From the NCBI RefSeq assembly GCF_000720635.1, contig NZ_JOCF01000051.1:1-60513 (forward strand): DNA of 60,513 bases, given 5' to 3'. The position numbers were made by a program, and so were the translations under genes. This stretch comes from Streptomyces sp. NRRL WC-3742 (lineage in GTDB: Bacteria; Actinomycetota; Actinomycetes; Streptomycetales; Streptomycetaceae). Every line of letters begins with the position of its first letter. Position 1 is the first letter of the stretch. The notes beneath the pieces are model-generated. The model made no database searches. It was given only the letters and a program-made list of their open reading frames with translations, and was not told where the DNA came from. Positions 37,891 to 47,295 of the stretch are shown piece by piece.

Positions 37891-40392
37891 TCAGGCGCCG
37901 CGCAGCACCGCGCCCGTACGGGCCACGGCCTCGGCGACGGCCGCCTCGCGGGCGGCGGTGGCCTCGTCGGCGGTGAGCGTGCGGTCGGTGGCGCGGAAGC
38001 GCAGCGCGTACGCCAGCGACTTCTTGCCCTCGTCGACCTGCTCACCGGTGAACACGTCGAACAGCCGGATGGCCTCCAGCAGTTCGCCCGCGCCCGAGCG
38101 CAGCGCGCCCTCGACCTCGGCGGCCGGGACGGCGGTGTCGACGATCAGCGCGACGTCCTGGGTGGCCACCGGGAAGCCGGAGACCGCCGGACCGCTGACC
38201 TTCTCGGCGCCGTCGGCCGTCAGGAGGTCGATGTCGATCTCCATCGCGGCGGTACGGGCCGGCAGCCCGAGCGCCTTGACCACGCGCGGGTGCAGCTCGC
38301 CCGCGTGCCCGACCAGCCGGTCGGTGCCCGCCACGTACAGCGCGGCGCAGCGGCCCGGGTGCCAGGGCATGTGCTGGTCCTGGCTGACGGTCAGCTCCAC
38401 ACCGGCGGCGCGGGCCACCGTACGGGCGGCCTCGACCGCGTCCGCCCAGGAAGCCTGGTCGCCCTTGCCCCACCAGCCCGAGGGCAGCCGCTCGCCCGCG
38501 AGGGCGACGGCCACGCGGCGCGGCTGGTCCGGCAGCGCGGCGTCCAGCGCGGCCAGCTCCTCGTCGCTGGGCCGGCGGTCGACGCCGGGGCGCGGGGCCA
38601 CGCTCAGCTCGTCCTTGGGCAGGAAGACGGTGCCGGTCTCGTAGATCGCCAGGTCCGTGTTGCCCCGGCCGACGTTGCGGCGCAGCGCGCCGAGCAGGCC
38701 CGGCAGCAGCGTGGTGCGCAGCGCCGGCTCCTCGTCGTTGAGCGGGTTGACCAGCTTGACCGTACGGCGGCGGCGGTCGTCCGGCTCCAGGCCGAGCGCC
38801 TCGAAGGCCGCCTCGCCGAGGAACGGGTAGTTGTTGACCTCGACGTAGCCGGCCCCGGCCAGCGCCACGCCGATGCGGCGGTGGACGCGCTGGGCCTCGG
38901 TCAGGCCCTTGCCCGGCGGCACGTTCGGCATCCGGGCGGGGACGTTGTCGTAGCCCTCCAGCCGGATGACCTCCTCCGCGAGGTCGAACGGGTCGGTGAG
39001 GTCGGGCCGCCAGGTCGGCGGGGTGACCTCCAGGACGTCGGCGCCCGCGACGGAGCAGCCGATCTCCTGAAGGCGCCGGGTGACGGTCTCGCGGCCGTAC
39101 CCGGTGCCGGCGACGCGGTCGGGCAGGTCGGCGGCGATGGTGATGGTGCGCACCGGGTGCGGGGCCGCGATGTCGGTGACCCCGGCCTCGGCGGTGCCGC
39201 CGGCGATCAGCACCAGCAGGTCGACGGCGCGCTGGGCGGCCGCGCGGGCGGCCTCCGGGTCGACGCCGCGCTCGAAGCGCTTGGACGCCTCGGAGGGCAG
39301 CTTGTGGCGCTTGGCGCTGCGGGCGATGGCGACGGCGTCGAAGTGCGCGGCCTCGATGATCACCTCGGTCGTGCCCGGCCCGGCGGCCGGGTCGAGGATC
39401 TCGGTGGAGGCGCCGCCCATGACGCCGGCCAGGCCGATCGGGCCGCTGTTGTCGCAGATCAGCAGGTCCTCGACGGACAGCTCGCGCTTGACGCCGTCCA
39501 GGGTGGTGAGGGTCTCGCCCTGCTCCGCGCGGCGCACCACGATCGGGCCGTCCACGCGCTGCTTGTCGTAGGCGTGCAGCGGCTGGCCGACCTCGAGCAT
39601 CACGTAGTTGGTGATGTCGACGGTCAGCGAGATCGGGCGGATGCCCGACTTCTGGAGCCGGCGCTGCAGCCAGATCGGGGACTTGGCGGTCGGGTCGACG
39701 CCGACGACCGTACGGGCGACGAAGCGGTCGCAGCCGGCCGGGTCGTTGACCTTGACCAGGTAGCCGAAGGAGTTCGCCGGCGGCACGTCCAGCAGCGCCG
39801 GGTCCGCCAGCGGCAGCCCGTACGCGGCGGCGGCCTCGCGGGCCACGCCGCGCATGGACAGGCAGTAGCCGCGGTCCGGGGTGACGGCGATGTCCAGCAC
39901 GTCGTCGACCAGCTGCAGCAGCTCGATGGCGTCGGTGCCGGGCTCGAACTCCGGCGGCAGCACGATGATGCCGTCGTGGTCGTCGCCCATGCCCAGCTCG
40001 CGGGCGGAGCAGATCATGCCGGCCGAGGTGTGGCCGTACGTCTGGCGGGCCGCGATCGGGAACGGGCCGGGCAGCACGGCGCCCGGGAGCACGACCACGA
40101 CCTTGTCGCCGACGGCGAAGTTCCGCGCGCCGCAGACGATCTCCTGCGGCTCGCCGGTGCCGTTGGCGTCGCCGACGTTGACGAAGCAGTGGCGGATCGG
40201 CTTCTTGAAGCCGGACAGCTCCTCGATGGAGAGCACCTCGCCGACCACCAGCGGGCCCTGGAGGTCCCCGCCGAGGCGCTCGACGGTCTCGACCTCCAGG
40301 CCGGCCCGGACCAGGCGCTCGGCGACGTCACGGCCGGTCTCGCCGGCGGGCAGGTCGACGTACTCGCGCAGCCAGGAAAGCGGGACGCGCAT
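37891..40392 (-). CDS. pheT: Phenylalanine--tRNA ligase beta subunit
   Basis: This is the 833-residue beta subunit of the heterotetrameric synthetase, responsible for tRNA binding and editing. It has an N-terminal tRNA-binding OB domain (about 40-150; [26 protein letters not shown]), a B3/B4 editing domain (about 210-375; [15 protein letters not shown]), a B5 domain (about 405-475), a core (about 490-690) and an anticodon-binding FDX domain (about 735-833; [23 protein letters not shown]). It starts at ATG 40392 and overlaps the pheS stop (TGATG). Confidence 0.97.
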   Translation of the reverse strand: MRVPLSWLREYVDLPAGETGRDVAERLVRAGLEVETVERLGGDLQGPLVVGEVLSIEELSGFKKPIRHCFVNVGDANGTGEPQEIVCGARNFAVGDKVVVVLPGAVLPGPFPIAARQTYGHTSAGMICSARELGMGDDHDGIIVLPPEFEPGTDAIELLQLVDDVLDIAVTPDRGYCLSMRGVAREAAAAYGLPLADPALLDVPPANSFGYLVKVNDPAGCDRFVARTVVGVDPTAKSPIWLQRRLQKSGIRPISLTVDITNYVMLEVGQPLHAYDKQRVDGPIVVRRAEQGETLTTLDGVKRELSVEDLLICDNSGPIGLAGVMGGASTEILDPAAGPGTTEVIIEAAHFDAVAIARSAKRHKLPSEASKRFERGVDPEAARAAAQRAVDLLVLIAGGTAEAGVTDIAAPHPVRTITIAADLPDRVAGTGYGRETVTRRLQEIGCSVAGADVLEVTPPTWRPDLTDPFDLAEEVIRLEGYDNVPARMPNVPPGKGLTEAQRVHRRIGVALAGAGYVEVNNYPFLGEAAFEALGLEPDDRRRRTVKLVNPLNDEEPALRTTLLPGLLGALRRNVGRGNTDLAIYETGTVFLPKDELSVAPRPGVDRRPSDEELAALDAALPDQPRRVAVALAGERLPSGWWGKGDQASWADAVEAARTVARAAGVELTVSQDQHMPWHPGRCAALYVAGTDRLVGHAGELHPRVVKALGLPARTAAMEIDIDLLTADGAEKVSGPAVSGFPVATQDVALIVDTAVPAAEVEGALRSGAGELLEAIRLFDVFTGEQVDEGKKSLAYALRFRATDRTLTADEATAAREAAVAEAVARTGAVLRGA

Positions 40393-41513
40393 CAGATCTC
40401 CATCCCGAAGGGCAGCGTGAAGCGCACGTCGCCCTCGACCATGTCGCGCATGTCGGCGACGTTGTGACGGTTCATCAGGATCCGCTCCAGACCCAGGCCG
40501 AAGGCGAACCCGCTGTAGCGGTTCGGATCGACGCCGCAGGCCACCAGCACGCGCGGGTTGACCACGCCGCAGCCGCCGAGCTCGATCCAGCCCTCGGAGG
40601 AGCAGGTGCGGCACGGGCGGTCCGGGTTGCCGACGCTCTCGCCGCGGCACACGAAGCACTGCAGGTCGATCTCGGCGCTCGGCTCGGTGAACGGGAAGTA
40701 CGAGGGGCGCCAGCGCAGTTCGAGACCGCCGCCGATCAGCTTCTCGACCAGCACCTCGATGGTGCCCTTGAGGTCGGCGAAGGTGATGCCCTCGTCGACG
40801 GCGAGGCCCTCGACCTGGCGGAACACCGGGGTGTGGGTGGCGTCCAGCTCGTCGGTGCGGTACACGCGGCCCGGGCAGACGACGTAGACGGGGGGCTCGC
40901 GGTCGAGCAGGGTGCGGGCCTGGACCGGGGAGGTCTGGGTGCGCAGCACCACGCCGGAGTCGGCGGAGCCGTCCGGGGCCTGGACGAAGAAGGTGTCCTG
41001 CATCGAGCGGGCCGGGTGGTCCGGGCCCAGGTTGAGGGCGTCGAAGTTGAGCCACTCCGCCTCGACCTCGGGGCCCTCGGCGACCTGGTAGCCCATGGCG
41101 ACGAAGGTGTCCTCGATGCGCTCGGCCAGGGTGGTCAGCGGGTGCCGGGCGCCGCGCGGGGCGCGGTCGTACGGCAGCGTGACGTCCACCGCCTCCTCGA
41201 CCAGCACGCGGGCGTCGCGCTCCGCCTCCAGCTCGGCCTGGCGCTTGGCCAGCGCCTGGTTGACGGCGCCGCGCGCCTGGCCGATCAGCTTGCCCGCGGC
41301 GGCCTTGGCGTGCGGGGGCAGGGCGCCGATCTCGCGGTTGGCGAGGGAGAGCGCGGAACGGTCGCCGATGTGGGCGACCTTGGCCTGCTTCAGCTCGTCG
41401 AGGCTGCCGGCGGCGGCGAAGGCGGCGATCGCCTCGTCCCGCGCCTGCTCCACCACCTCGGGCTTGAGGGCCTCGACCTCGACCGGGTCGTACGACTTGT
41501 TGGGTGCCGACAT
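40392..41513 (-). CDS. pheS: Phenylalanine--tRNA ligase alpha subunit
   Basis: This is the catalytic subunit, 373 residues. It has an N-terminal coiled coil (about 1-90) and a class-II core with [22 protein letters not shown] (motif 2 region), [10 protein letters not shown] and [13 protein letters not shown] (motif 3). The leader of 136 bp before the upstream kinase stop contains AT-rich TACACT as a possible -10 element at about 41574-41579. pheT follows with an overlapping start. Confidence 0.97.
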   Translation of the reverse strand: MSAPNKSYDPVEVEALKPEVVEQARDEAIAAFAAAGSLDELKQAKVAHIGDRSALSLANREIGALPPHAKAAAGKLIGQARGAVNQALAKRQAELEAERDARVLVEEAVDVTLPYDRAPRGARHPLTTLAERIEDTFVAMGYQVAEGPEVEAEWLNFDALNLGPDHPARSMQDTFFVQAPDGSADSGVVLRTQTSPVQARTLLDREPPVYVVCPGRVYRTDELDATHTPVFRQVEGLAVDEGITFADLKGTIEVLVEKLIGGGLELRWRPSYFPFTEPSAEIDLQCFVCRGESVGNPDRPCRTCSSEGWIELGGCGVVNPRVLVACGVDPNRYSGFAFGLGLERILMNRHNVADMRDMVEGDVRFTLPFGMEI

Positions 41514-41649
41514 CTCTATCTTCCCGTGCTCCCTGCTCGTCCGTGCTCAGGTGTGTGGGCCAACGCCAAAGGTCGAGTGTAGTCGCAGCCCGTGGCGCGG
41601 CTTCCGCGGAGCCCGCCGGGCGTGACCTCGGAACATGCTCGCGAACTCG

Positions 41650-42753
41650 CTAGAGCATGAAGTCCGGGATGCCGGCGGGCAGGATGAATCGGAACCGGGC
41701 CCCGCCCCCGGGGGCGCGGTCGACCCGGATCGAACCGCCGTGGGCCTCGACGATGCCCTTGACGATGTAGAGGCCCAGGCCCGTCCCGCCGCGCTTGGAG
41801 CCGCGCCAGAAGCGGGTGAAGACGCGCGGCATCGACTCCTCGGGGATCCCGCTGCCCTCGTCGCTCACGGTGACCGCTGTGCCTTCCACGATGCGGGGAG
41901 GGGTGCCGGGGCGCTCCCATGCGGGGGCCTCGACGACCTCCTTGGCCGGTGCCACCTCGATGGTGACGGTTCCCTCGCCGTGGCGCACCGCGTTTTCCAG
42001 CAGGTTGGCGAGCACCTGGTCCAGTTTGTCCGGGTCCGCCCAGAGCACGGTGAGCGGCTCGTTGATCCGGACGTCGAAGCGGTCCTCGGCGATGCCGGTG
42101 GCCACCGTCCGCTCCACGTGCCGGCGCACCGCCGCCGCCACGTCCACGACCTGCTTGCGCAGCTCCAGCCGGCCCGCGTCGATCCGGGAGATGTCCAGCA
42201 GCTCCGCGATCAGCCGGGTGACCCGGTCGGCGTCCGCGTCGACCGTCTCCAGCATCAGCCGCTTCTGCCCGTCCGTGAACCGCTCCCACTTGGCCAGCAG
42301 CGTCGCCGTGAAGCCCTTGACGCTGGTGAGCGGGGAGCGCAGCTCGTGCGCGACGGTGGCGATCAGCTCGGCGTGGCTGCGCTCGGTGCGCCGCCGCTCC
42401 TCCGTACCGCGCAGGGCGATCACCAGCCGCTGCAGCGGCCCTCCGGGCTCGTCGCGGACGTACCGGGCGGTGACCAGCACCTCGCGCCCGCCCGGCAGCA
42501 GCAGGTTGCGCTCCGGCTGCCGGGTGCGGATGGCCAGCCCGCCGTACGGGTCGGTCAGCTGCCACCAGCGGCGCCCGTCGAGGTCCTCCAGCGGGAGGAC
42601 CTCCTCCAGCAGCCCGCCCAGCGCCGCCTCCGGGGGCACGCCGGTCAGCGCGGCCGCGGCCCGGTTGAAGCGGACCACGCGGCCGTCCGCGTCGGCGACC
42701 ACCAGGCCGTCGGGCAGGTCGTCCGGGTCCAGCTCAGGCCCGCTGCCGACCAT
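41650..42753 (-). CDS. PAS-domain sensor histidine kinase
   Basis: This soluble kinase (367 residues) lacks transmembrane helices. The PAS domain (about 10-125) opens with DLPDGLVVADADGRVVRFNRAAAALTG. HisKA follows with H in ELIATVAHELRSPLTSVKGF, and HATPase_c with VLANLLENAVRHGEG, VSDEGSGIP and GGTGLGLYIVKGIVEAHGG. It starts at ATG 42753. No response regulator is adjacent, so it is an orphan kinase. Upstream of pheS, a similar gene is conserved in streptomycetes as far as I recall. Confidence 0.92.
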   Translation of the reverse strand: MVGSGPELDPDDLPDGLVVADADGRVVRFNRAAAALTGVPPEAALGGLLEEVLPLEDLDGRRWWQLTDPYGGLAIRTRQPERNLLLPGGREVLVTARYVRDEPGGPLQRLVIALRGTEERRRTERSHAELIATVAHELRSPLTSVKGFTATLLAKWERFTDGQKRLMLETVDADADRVTRLIAELLDISRIDAGRLELRKQVVDVAAAVRRHVERTVATGIAEDRFDVRINEPLTVLWADPDKLDQVLANLLENAVRHGEGTVTIEVAPAKEVVEAPAWERPGTPPRIVEGTAVTVSDEGSGIPEESMPRVFTRFWRGSKRGGTGLGLYIVKGIVEAHGGSIRVDRAPGGGARFRFILPAGIPDFML

Positions 42754-42959
42754 GGGTGTCCTCCCCGATTACCCACCGTGCCGTTCCCCCCACCGAGGCG
42801 ACCCTAGCGCCTCGCAGGCCCCGACAGTAGGGCCTGCGGTGGGGATCACCGGCGCGTCGTGGGGCGTGTCGCGCGTTCGCGCCGGGTACGGCGTGCCCCG
42901 CGCGCCGTCCGCGGACGTCAGGCCGTCGTCAGGCCGACGTCATCCTGGGTCGTCCGGGC

Positions 42960-43826
42960 TCAGGCCCCGGCCCGGCAACCGCCCGGGGAACGCTGCGCCC
43001 TGGCGGAGGCGTACAGGCAGACGGCCGCCGCGGTGGCCAGGTTGAGGCTCTCGGCGTGGCCGTGGATCGGCACCCTCACCACCTCGTCGGTCAGCGCGCG
43101 GGTCTCTTCCGGGAGCCCCCACGCCTCGTTGCCGAACACCCACGCGCCCGGCGCACCCAGGGTGCCCTCGTCGAGCTCCTGATCCAGGTCGCGCTCCCCC
43201 GCGCCGTCCGCGGCGAGCACCCGTACGCCCGCCTCGCGCAGCTTCGCGACCGCCTCCTCCACGGGCACGCCGACCGCCACCGGCAGGTGGAACAGGCTGC
43301 CCACGGAGGCCCGGACGGCCTTGGGGTTGTAGAGGTCCACGGAGGCGTCGGTGAGCACCACGGCGTCCGCACCGGCCGCGTCGGCCGTACGGAGCACGGT
43401 GCCCGCGTTGCCGGGGTCGCGCACGTGCGCCAGCACGGCGACCAGCTTGGGGCGGGCCCTGAGCACCTCGGCGAAGGGGGTGTCGATGAAGCGGCACAGC
43501 GCCACGATGCCCTGGGGGGTCACGGTGTCGCAGATGCCGGCGACGACCTCGTCGGTGGCGGTCAGCACCGGCAGCCCCTCGTCCAGGGCCGCCTCGACGA
43601 TGCCGGCGTGCCGCTCGGCGGCCTCCGCGGTGACGTAGACCTCGACCACGGCGTGGTCCTCCGTGCCCGGCAGCCTGCCGAAGGCGACGGCCTCCCGGAC
43701 GGCCTGCGGGCCCTCGGCCAGGAAGCGGCGCTCCTTGGTGCGCTGGTTCCGCTTGGCGAGCCGGCGGGCCGCGACGACGCGCGGCGAGCGCAGGGAGGTC
43801 AGCAGGGGGGTGTCGGTGCTCGGCAT
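42960..43826 (-). CDS. TrmH/SpoU-family 23S rRNA methyltransferase
   Basis: The 288-residue enzyme has an N-terminal L30e-like substrate domain (RRFLAEGPQAVREAV) and a SPOUT domain with all motifs: AHVRDPGNAGTVLRTADAAGADAVVL (1), VFGNEAWGL (2), and VRVPIHGHAESLNLATAAAVCLY (3). It resembles RlmB and the thiostrepton-resistance type TsnR. It lies just after rplT on the same strand, with a hairpin between. The exact nucleotide target is unknown. Confidence 0.92.
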   Translation of the reverse strand: MPSTDTPLLTSLRSPRVVAARRLAKRNQRTKERRFLAEGPQAVREAVAFGRLPGTEDHAVVEVYVTAEAAERHAGIVEAALDEGLPVLTATDEVVAGICDTVTPQGIVALCRFIDTPFAEVLRARPKLVAVLAHVRDPGNAGTVLRTADAAGADAVVLTDASVDLYNPKAVRASVGSLFHLPVAVGVPVEEAVAKLREAGVRVLAADGAGERDLDQELDEGTLGAPGAWVFGNEAWGLPEETRALTDEVVRVPIHGHAESLNLATAAAVCLYASARAQRSPGGCRAGA

Positions 43827-43866
43827 GGTCTCGTTCTCTGGAGGCGCTGGCGGTGGCGAAAGCAGA

Positions 43867-43898
43867 ACCGGACCCGCAGGCGAGCCTGCGGGTCCGGT
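43867..43898 (-). terminator. infC-rpmI-rplT operon terminator
   Basis: A 14-bp stem closes a four-base CGAG loop (arms 43867-43880 and 43885-43898), 26 bp past the rplT stop. Confidence 0.8.
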
Positions 43899-43923
43899 CG
43901 GAAGCTCAACCGATCTCGGAAGA

Positions 43924-44319
43924 TCAGGCGGCGTCGGCGGCGGCCTTCGGGGCGTTCACGTCGGCCGGCAGCGCCTTCTGGGCGACCTCGACCAGGGAGG
44001 CGAACGCACCCGGGTCGTTGACGGCCAGGTCGGCGAGCATCTTGCGGTCGATCTCGACGCTGGCGGCCTTCAGACCCTGCACGAAGCGGTTGTAGGTGAT
44101 GCCGTTGGCACGGGCCGCAGCGTTGATGCGCTGGATCCACAGCTGACGGAAGTCGCCCTTGCGCTTCTTGCGGTCGTTGAAGTTGTAGACCAGCGAGTGG
44201 GTGACCTGCTCCTTGGCCTTGCGGTACAGGCGCGAGCGCTGGCCACGGTAGCCGCTGGCGCGCTCCAGGATGACCCGGCGCTTCTTGTGGGCGTTGACTG
44301 CCCGCTTGACGCGTGCCAC
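43924..44319 (-). CDS. rplT: 50S ribosomal protein L20
   Basis: This is the early assembly protein L20, 131 residues: [39 protein letters not shown] at the N-terminus and [20 protein letters not shown] in the globular part. It has an Ala-rich C-terminal tail of about 15 residues that is longer than in E. coli and common in actinomycetes. It is the third gene of infC-rpmI-rplT. L20 represses this operon in E. coli and Bacillus. Confidence 0.98.
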   Translation of the reverse strand: MARVKRAVNAHKKRRVILERASGYRGQRSRLYRKAKEQVTHSLVYNFNDRKKRKGDFRQLWIQRINAAARANGITYNRFVQGLKAASVEIDRKMLADLAVNDPGAFASLVEVAQKALPADVNAPKAAADAA

Positions 44320-44337
44320 TTCATTACTCCTTGGGTT

Positions 44338-44363
44338 GGACCACGGACTACTTCACGTGGTCC
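44338..44363. other. Hairpin between rpmI and rplT
   Basis: There is an 8-bp perfect stem (44338-44345 with 44356-44363) and a 10-nt loop, 19 bp before the rplT start. It may slow ribosomes, act in processing, or be an L20-binding element. This is only structural evidence. Confidence 0.45.
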
Positions 44364-44425
44364 GTCAATCGAATGGGTCGGGAAGGATCAGCTGCCCCGC
44401 ACGGCTCTCGCCGGGCGGGAGGCGA

Positions 44426-44620
44426 TCACTTGCCGAGAAGCTTCTTGATCTTCTTGGCGTCAGCGGGGGCCAGCTCGATCGTCCCGGCCAGCTTGCGGGT
44501 CAGCGTCGAGGGCTTGCGCTCCAGGAGGTGGCGGCGGCCGGCGCGCTCGCGCAGCACCTTGCCAGAGCCAGTGATCTTGAAGCGCTTGCTGGCGCCGCTG
44601 TGCGTCTTCTGCTTCGGCAT
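44426..44620 (-). CDS. rpmI: 50S ribosomal protein L35
   Basis: This 64-residue protein begins [20 protein letters not shown] and ends [14 protein letters not shown], the invariant L35 pattern. I chose the ATG at 44620 by family length. The frame is open further upstream but only holds low-complexity sequence. It is the second gene of the operon. Confidence 0.97.
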   Translation of the reverse strand: MPKQKTHSGASKRFKITGSGKVLRERAGRRHLLERKPSTLTRKLAGTIELAPADAKKIKKLLGK

Positions 44621-44757
44621 TTCGCCGTATCTCCTCGTCGGTCCCGTCCGCGCCCGCGCGACGTGGGCCGCGCGGGCGTGAACTGGATGGATCTGTGATG
44701 ACCGGGCGGGACGCCCTGTCACCCTGGTGGCCGATCCCCGGGCCCGAGCCTTGCGGC

Positions 44758-45501
44758 TCAGGCGCCCTGGGGGGCGGCCGGCTGCTCGACCGGAGCGTCG
44801 GCCTCGGGGGCCTCCGCCTCGGCCTCGACCGGGGCGTCAAGCTCCTCGGTCTCGACGGCGTCGACGATGTCGGCGTCGAGCTCCGCGTCGTCGAGGTCCT
44901 CGGCGTCATCCTCGGGGCCGGCGGTGCGGCCCAGACGCTCGGCCTTGCGAGCGTCGGCGAGGGCGCGGGCCTCGGCCATCGCCTCGGTCTTCTTCTTGTG
45001 CGGGCCAAGAACCATGATCATGTTCCGGCCGTCCTGCTTCGGCGACGACTCGACGAAGCCCAGGTCCTGGACGTCGTCGGCGAGGCGCTGCAGCAGGCGG
45101 AAGCCCAGCTCGGGGCGGGACTGCTCACGACCACGGAACATGATCGTGATCTTGACCTTGTCACCCTGCTTGAGGAACCGAACGACGTGACCCTTCTTGG
45201 TGTCGTAGTCGTGCGGGTCGATCTTCGGCCGGAGCTTCATCTCCTTGATGACCGTGTGCGCCTGGTTCTTGCGCGCCTCACGGGCCTTCATGGCCGACTC
45301 GTACTTGAACTTGCCGTAGTCCATGAGCTTGCACACCGGCGGCCGGGCGGTCGCCGCGACCTCGACCAGGTCGAGGTCGTACTCCTGCGCAAGCTCCAGC
45401 GCCTTGGCAAGCGGCACAATGCCGACCTGCTCGCCGCTGGGACCGACGAGTCGCACCTCCGGGACGCGAATCCGGTCGTTGATGCGGGGCTCGGTGCTGA
45501 T
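44758..45501 (-). CDS. infC: Translation initiation factor IF-3 (AUC start)
   Basis: IF-3 binds the 30S subunit and checks the start codon and initiator tRNA. The family N-terminus [20 protein letters not shown] is only complete if translation starts at ATC (45499-45501), which has GAGGAGG at good distance. The next standard start, GTG at 45456, would lose 15 conserved residues. Non-AUG starts are the basis of IF-3 autoregulation in E. coli (AUU). The 247 residues include the usual N and C domains ([23 protein letters not shown]) and a roughly 70-residue acidic Glu/Asp/Ala tail from about 178, typical of streptomycetes. Confidence 0.93.
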   Translation of the reverse strand: MSTEPRINDRIRVPEVRLVGPSGEQVGIVPLAKALELAQEYDLDLVEVAATARPPVCKLMDYGKFKYESAMKAREARKNQAHTVIKEMKLRPKIDPHDYDTKKGHVVRFLKQGDKVKITIMFRGREQSRPELGFRLLQRLADDVQDLGFVESSPKQDGRNMIMVLGPHKKKTEAMAEARALADARKAERLGRTAGPEDDAEDLDDAELDADIVDAVETEELDAPVEAEAEAPEADAPVEQPAAPQGA

Positions 45502-45985
45502 GGGGCCTCCTCGGTTGCACCTTCTGCGATGCGGCCGTCGGACGGCGGTCGCACGTAGTGGACTCGACCACTGGGCAGGGCTTCATTCGTGTTTCGCTGC
45601 CCGGCACCTTCCGGCACCGTGTGCACCGCGACACGAAAAAAGCCCCGCTCGGTACAAGCGGGGCTCCACAAAATCCGGGGGCAACACCCGGTGAGGGGCA
45701 CTGCGGGCGACTCGGCGCCGTGGCGCCCGTCGCGGACCGGGACCCGTCGGCCGCGAGGCCGACAAGGTGGGAGACTTTCGCGGTTGCCCTCTCGGGCCTC
45801 CTCAGTGGAGCCTCCACTTGCTGGCCAGGTGCCCTTGCGGACTCCCGGCCGGTCAGTCTCGAAGCATACAGCGCCGGGACCTCGAACGCTATTCCGCCCC
45901 CGCGCACGGCCTTTCCCGCCGCGTTCCGGGGCCCTTGTAGGCTCCCCCCGTACCCACTTTCACGGCACGACGGAACGAGCCCCCC
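45502..45985. other. infC leader and divergent promoter region
   Basis: No gene is visible in these 484 bases. On the minus strand they form the leader of infC and contain an intrinsic terminator (see 45636-45665). TATGCT (minus strand, 45863-45868) is a possible -10 element for a leader of roughly 350 nt, without a convincing -35. The right end is the promoter of the DUF1844 gene. Confidence 0.5.
45636..45665 (-). terminator. Intrinsic terminator inside the infC leader (candidate attenuator)
   Basis: There is a 9-bp GC-rich stem (45641-45649 with 45657-45665) and a 7-nt loop. On the minus strand it is followed at once by six T (45641 back to 45636, the first belonging to the stem). It reads toward infC and lies 134 bp before the start codon. 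The plus strand has no T-run, so it is not a terminator of the other gene. Confidence 0.85.
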
Positions 45986-46363
45986 TTGAGCAGCGAGCCC
46001 ACCCAGAACCCCGCCGCGGACGACGACGCCATCGGCTTCGACGACCTCACCCGGGACATCGCCGAGGTCCCGGCCGTCGAGGTGATCACCACCGTCGCGG
46101 TGCACCTGATGAGCGCCGCCGCCGTCAAGTGCGGTCTCGCCGAGGGCGGCGAGAAGGACAAGGACCTGGACGAGGCCCGCAAGCTCATCACCGCCCTGGC
46201 CGGGCTCGTCACCGCCGGCGCCCCGGAGATCAGCAACTTCCACGCCGCGCCGCTGCGCGACGGGCTGCGCTCGCTGCAGCTGGCCTTCCGCGAGGCTTCG
46301 CTGGTGCCGGACGCGCCGGGCGCGGGGCCGGGCGAGAAGTTCACGGGGCCGGTCTACTCCTGA
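45986..46363 (+). CDS. DUF1844-family protein
   Basis: The 125-residue protein matches DUF1844: a four-helix core with VEVITTVAVHLMSAAAVKCGLAEGG and DEARKLITALAGLV, with a loose acidic N-terminus. The start appears to be TTG (45986-45988). No ATG or GTG lies in frame before the conserved core. The function is unknown. In actinomycetes it is commonly found next to infC, here in divergent orientation. Confidence 0.85.
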   Translation: MSSEPTQNPAADDDAIGFDDLTRDIAEVPAVEVITTVAVHLMSAAAVKCGLAEGGEKDKDLDEARKLITALAGLVTAGAPEISNFHAAPLRDGLRSLQLAFREASLVPDAPGAGPGEKFTGPVYS

Positions 46364-46370
46364 CCGTCGT

Positions 46371-46410
46371 ACGGGAGAGGCGCGTGCCACCCGGCACGCG
46401 CCTCTCCCGT
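46371..46410. terminator. Bidirectional terminator
   Basis: There is a perfect 18-bp stem (46371-46388 with 46393-46410) and an ACCC tetraloop between two convergent genes, followed on the plus strand by GTTT. Confidence 0.9.
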
Positions 46411-46413
46411 GTT

Positions 46414-47187
46414 TCAGCGCTTGTACAGCGGCTCGCCCGGCAGCTCGGCGCCGGCCGGGAGCACCGCGAGGTCGAGGCCCCGGTCCAGCCGCACCCGCAG
46501 CACCGGGTCCGCCGCCACCGCCTGCCCGACGCGCTGGGCGGCCGCCTGGAGCCCCTGCTGGTCCAGCCCCGGGTCGAAGACCACGGCGAGCACCCCGTCC
46601 GAGCTCTCCGAGGGCGCGAGCAGGGCGGTGACCACCTGCGGCTCCGCGGCCAGCAGCGCCCGTACGGCCTCGCGGGCCTCCGGGTCGGCCGCCGGCGGCA
46701 GGTAGGGGCGGTTCTCGGCGAGGGCGCGCAGCCGGGCACCGTCGAGCAGGAACGTCACCGGACCGGCCGGGTCGATCAGCAGGGTGTCCGCGCGCTCGGA
46801 GAAGGCGACCATCGCGGCCTGCGGGGCCGCCGTCGGCGCCGGGCGGGCGTCGGCGCGCCAGCGGGTGAGCGTCTCGAGCGAGGTGAAGGCGGGCAGGGCG
46901 CGGCGCCCGTCCGGGGCCTGCAGCACGGGGACGGCCATGTCGCTGGACTTGTCGTGCTGGTGGCCGTGCTCGTCCACCTCGACCTCGCCGAGGATCGCGA
47001 CGATCGGCACCATCAGCCGGGTCGGGGTCAGCGCGGCCAGCACCTCGGGCTCGGCGGAGCGGTCCTGCGACCAGCGGGCGAGGGCGGCGGCCAGGGCGGG
47101 GTCGGCGCTGCCGTCGTCCTCGGAGAATCCGGGGTTCGGGATGCTCTTGCCGGCGAACGCCGGGTTGGAGAAGTCTTTGCGGTCCAC
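46414..47187 (-). CDS. SseB-family protein
   Basis: The 257-residue protein has an SseB N-terminal domain duplicated in a bacterial style: VPIVAILGEVEVDEHGHQHDKSSDMAVPVLQAPDGRRALPAFTSLETLTRW, then TLLIDPAGPVTFLL. The KDFSNPAFAGKSIPNPGFSEDDG start is typical of streptomycete members. I chose the GTG at 47187. The frame stays open to 47256, but that part encodes a repeat (EYLEGPEYLERG). The function is unclear. Confidence 0.85.
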   Translation of the reverse strand: MDRKDFSNPAFAGKSIPNPGFSEDDGSADPALAAALARWSQDRSAEPEVLAALTPTRLMVPIVAILGEVEVDEHGHQHDKSSDMAVPVLQAPDGRRALPAFTSLETLTRWRADARPAPTAAPQAAMVAFSERADTLLIDPAGPVTFLLDGARLRALAENRPYLPPAADPEAREAVRALLAAEPQVVTALLAPSESSDGVLAVVFDPGLDQQGLQAAAQRVGQAVAADPVLRVRLDRGLDLAVLPAGAELPGEPLYKR

Positions 47188-47214
47188 CGGCCGACCGTAT
47201 GACAGAACACCCCT

Positions 47215-47248
47215 TTCGAGGTATTCCGGCCCTTCGAGGTATTCCGGC
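47215..47248. repeat. Two 16-bp direct repeats, 18-bp period
   Basis: TTCGAGGTATTCCGGC occurs twice (47215-47230 and 47233-47248) in the 108-bp divergent promoter region between the SseB and PLP-enzyme genes. It is AT-richer than its surroundings and could be a promoter or activator site. Confidence 0.8.
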
Positions 47249-47295
47249 GCCCGCACCCCCTACCCTCCGGTAGCGCGGTGTGGCAGCCTGCGCGC

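Noticed and set aside
38290..41582. Long plus-strand frames opposite pheT and pheS
   Set aside because: Shadow frames of highly conserved synthetase genes. No start signals.
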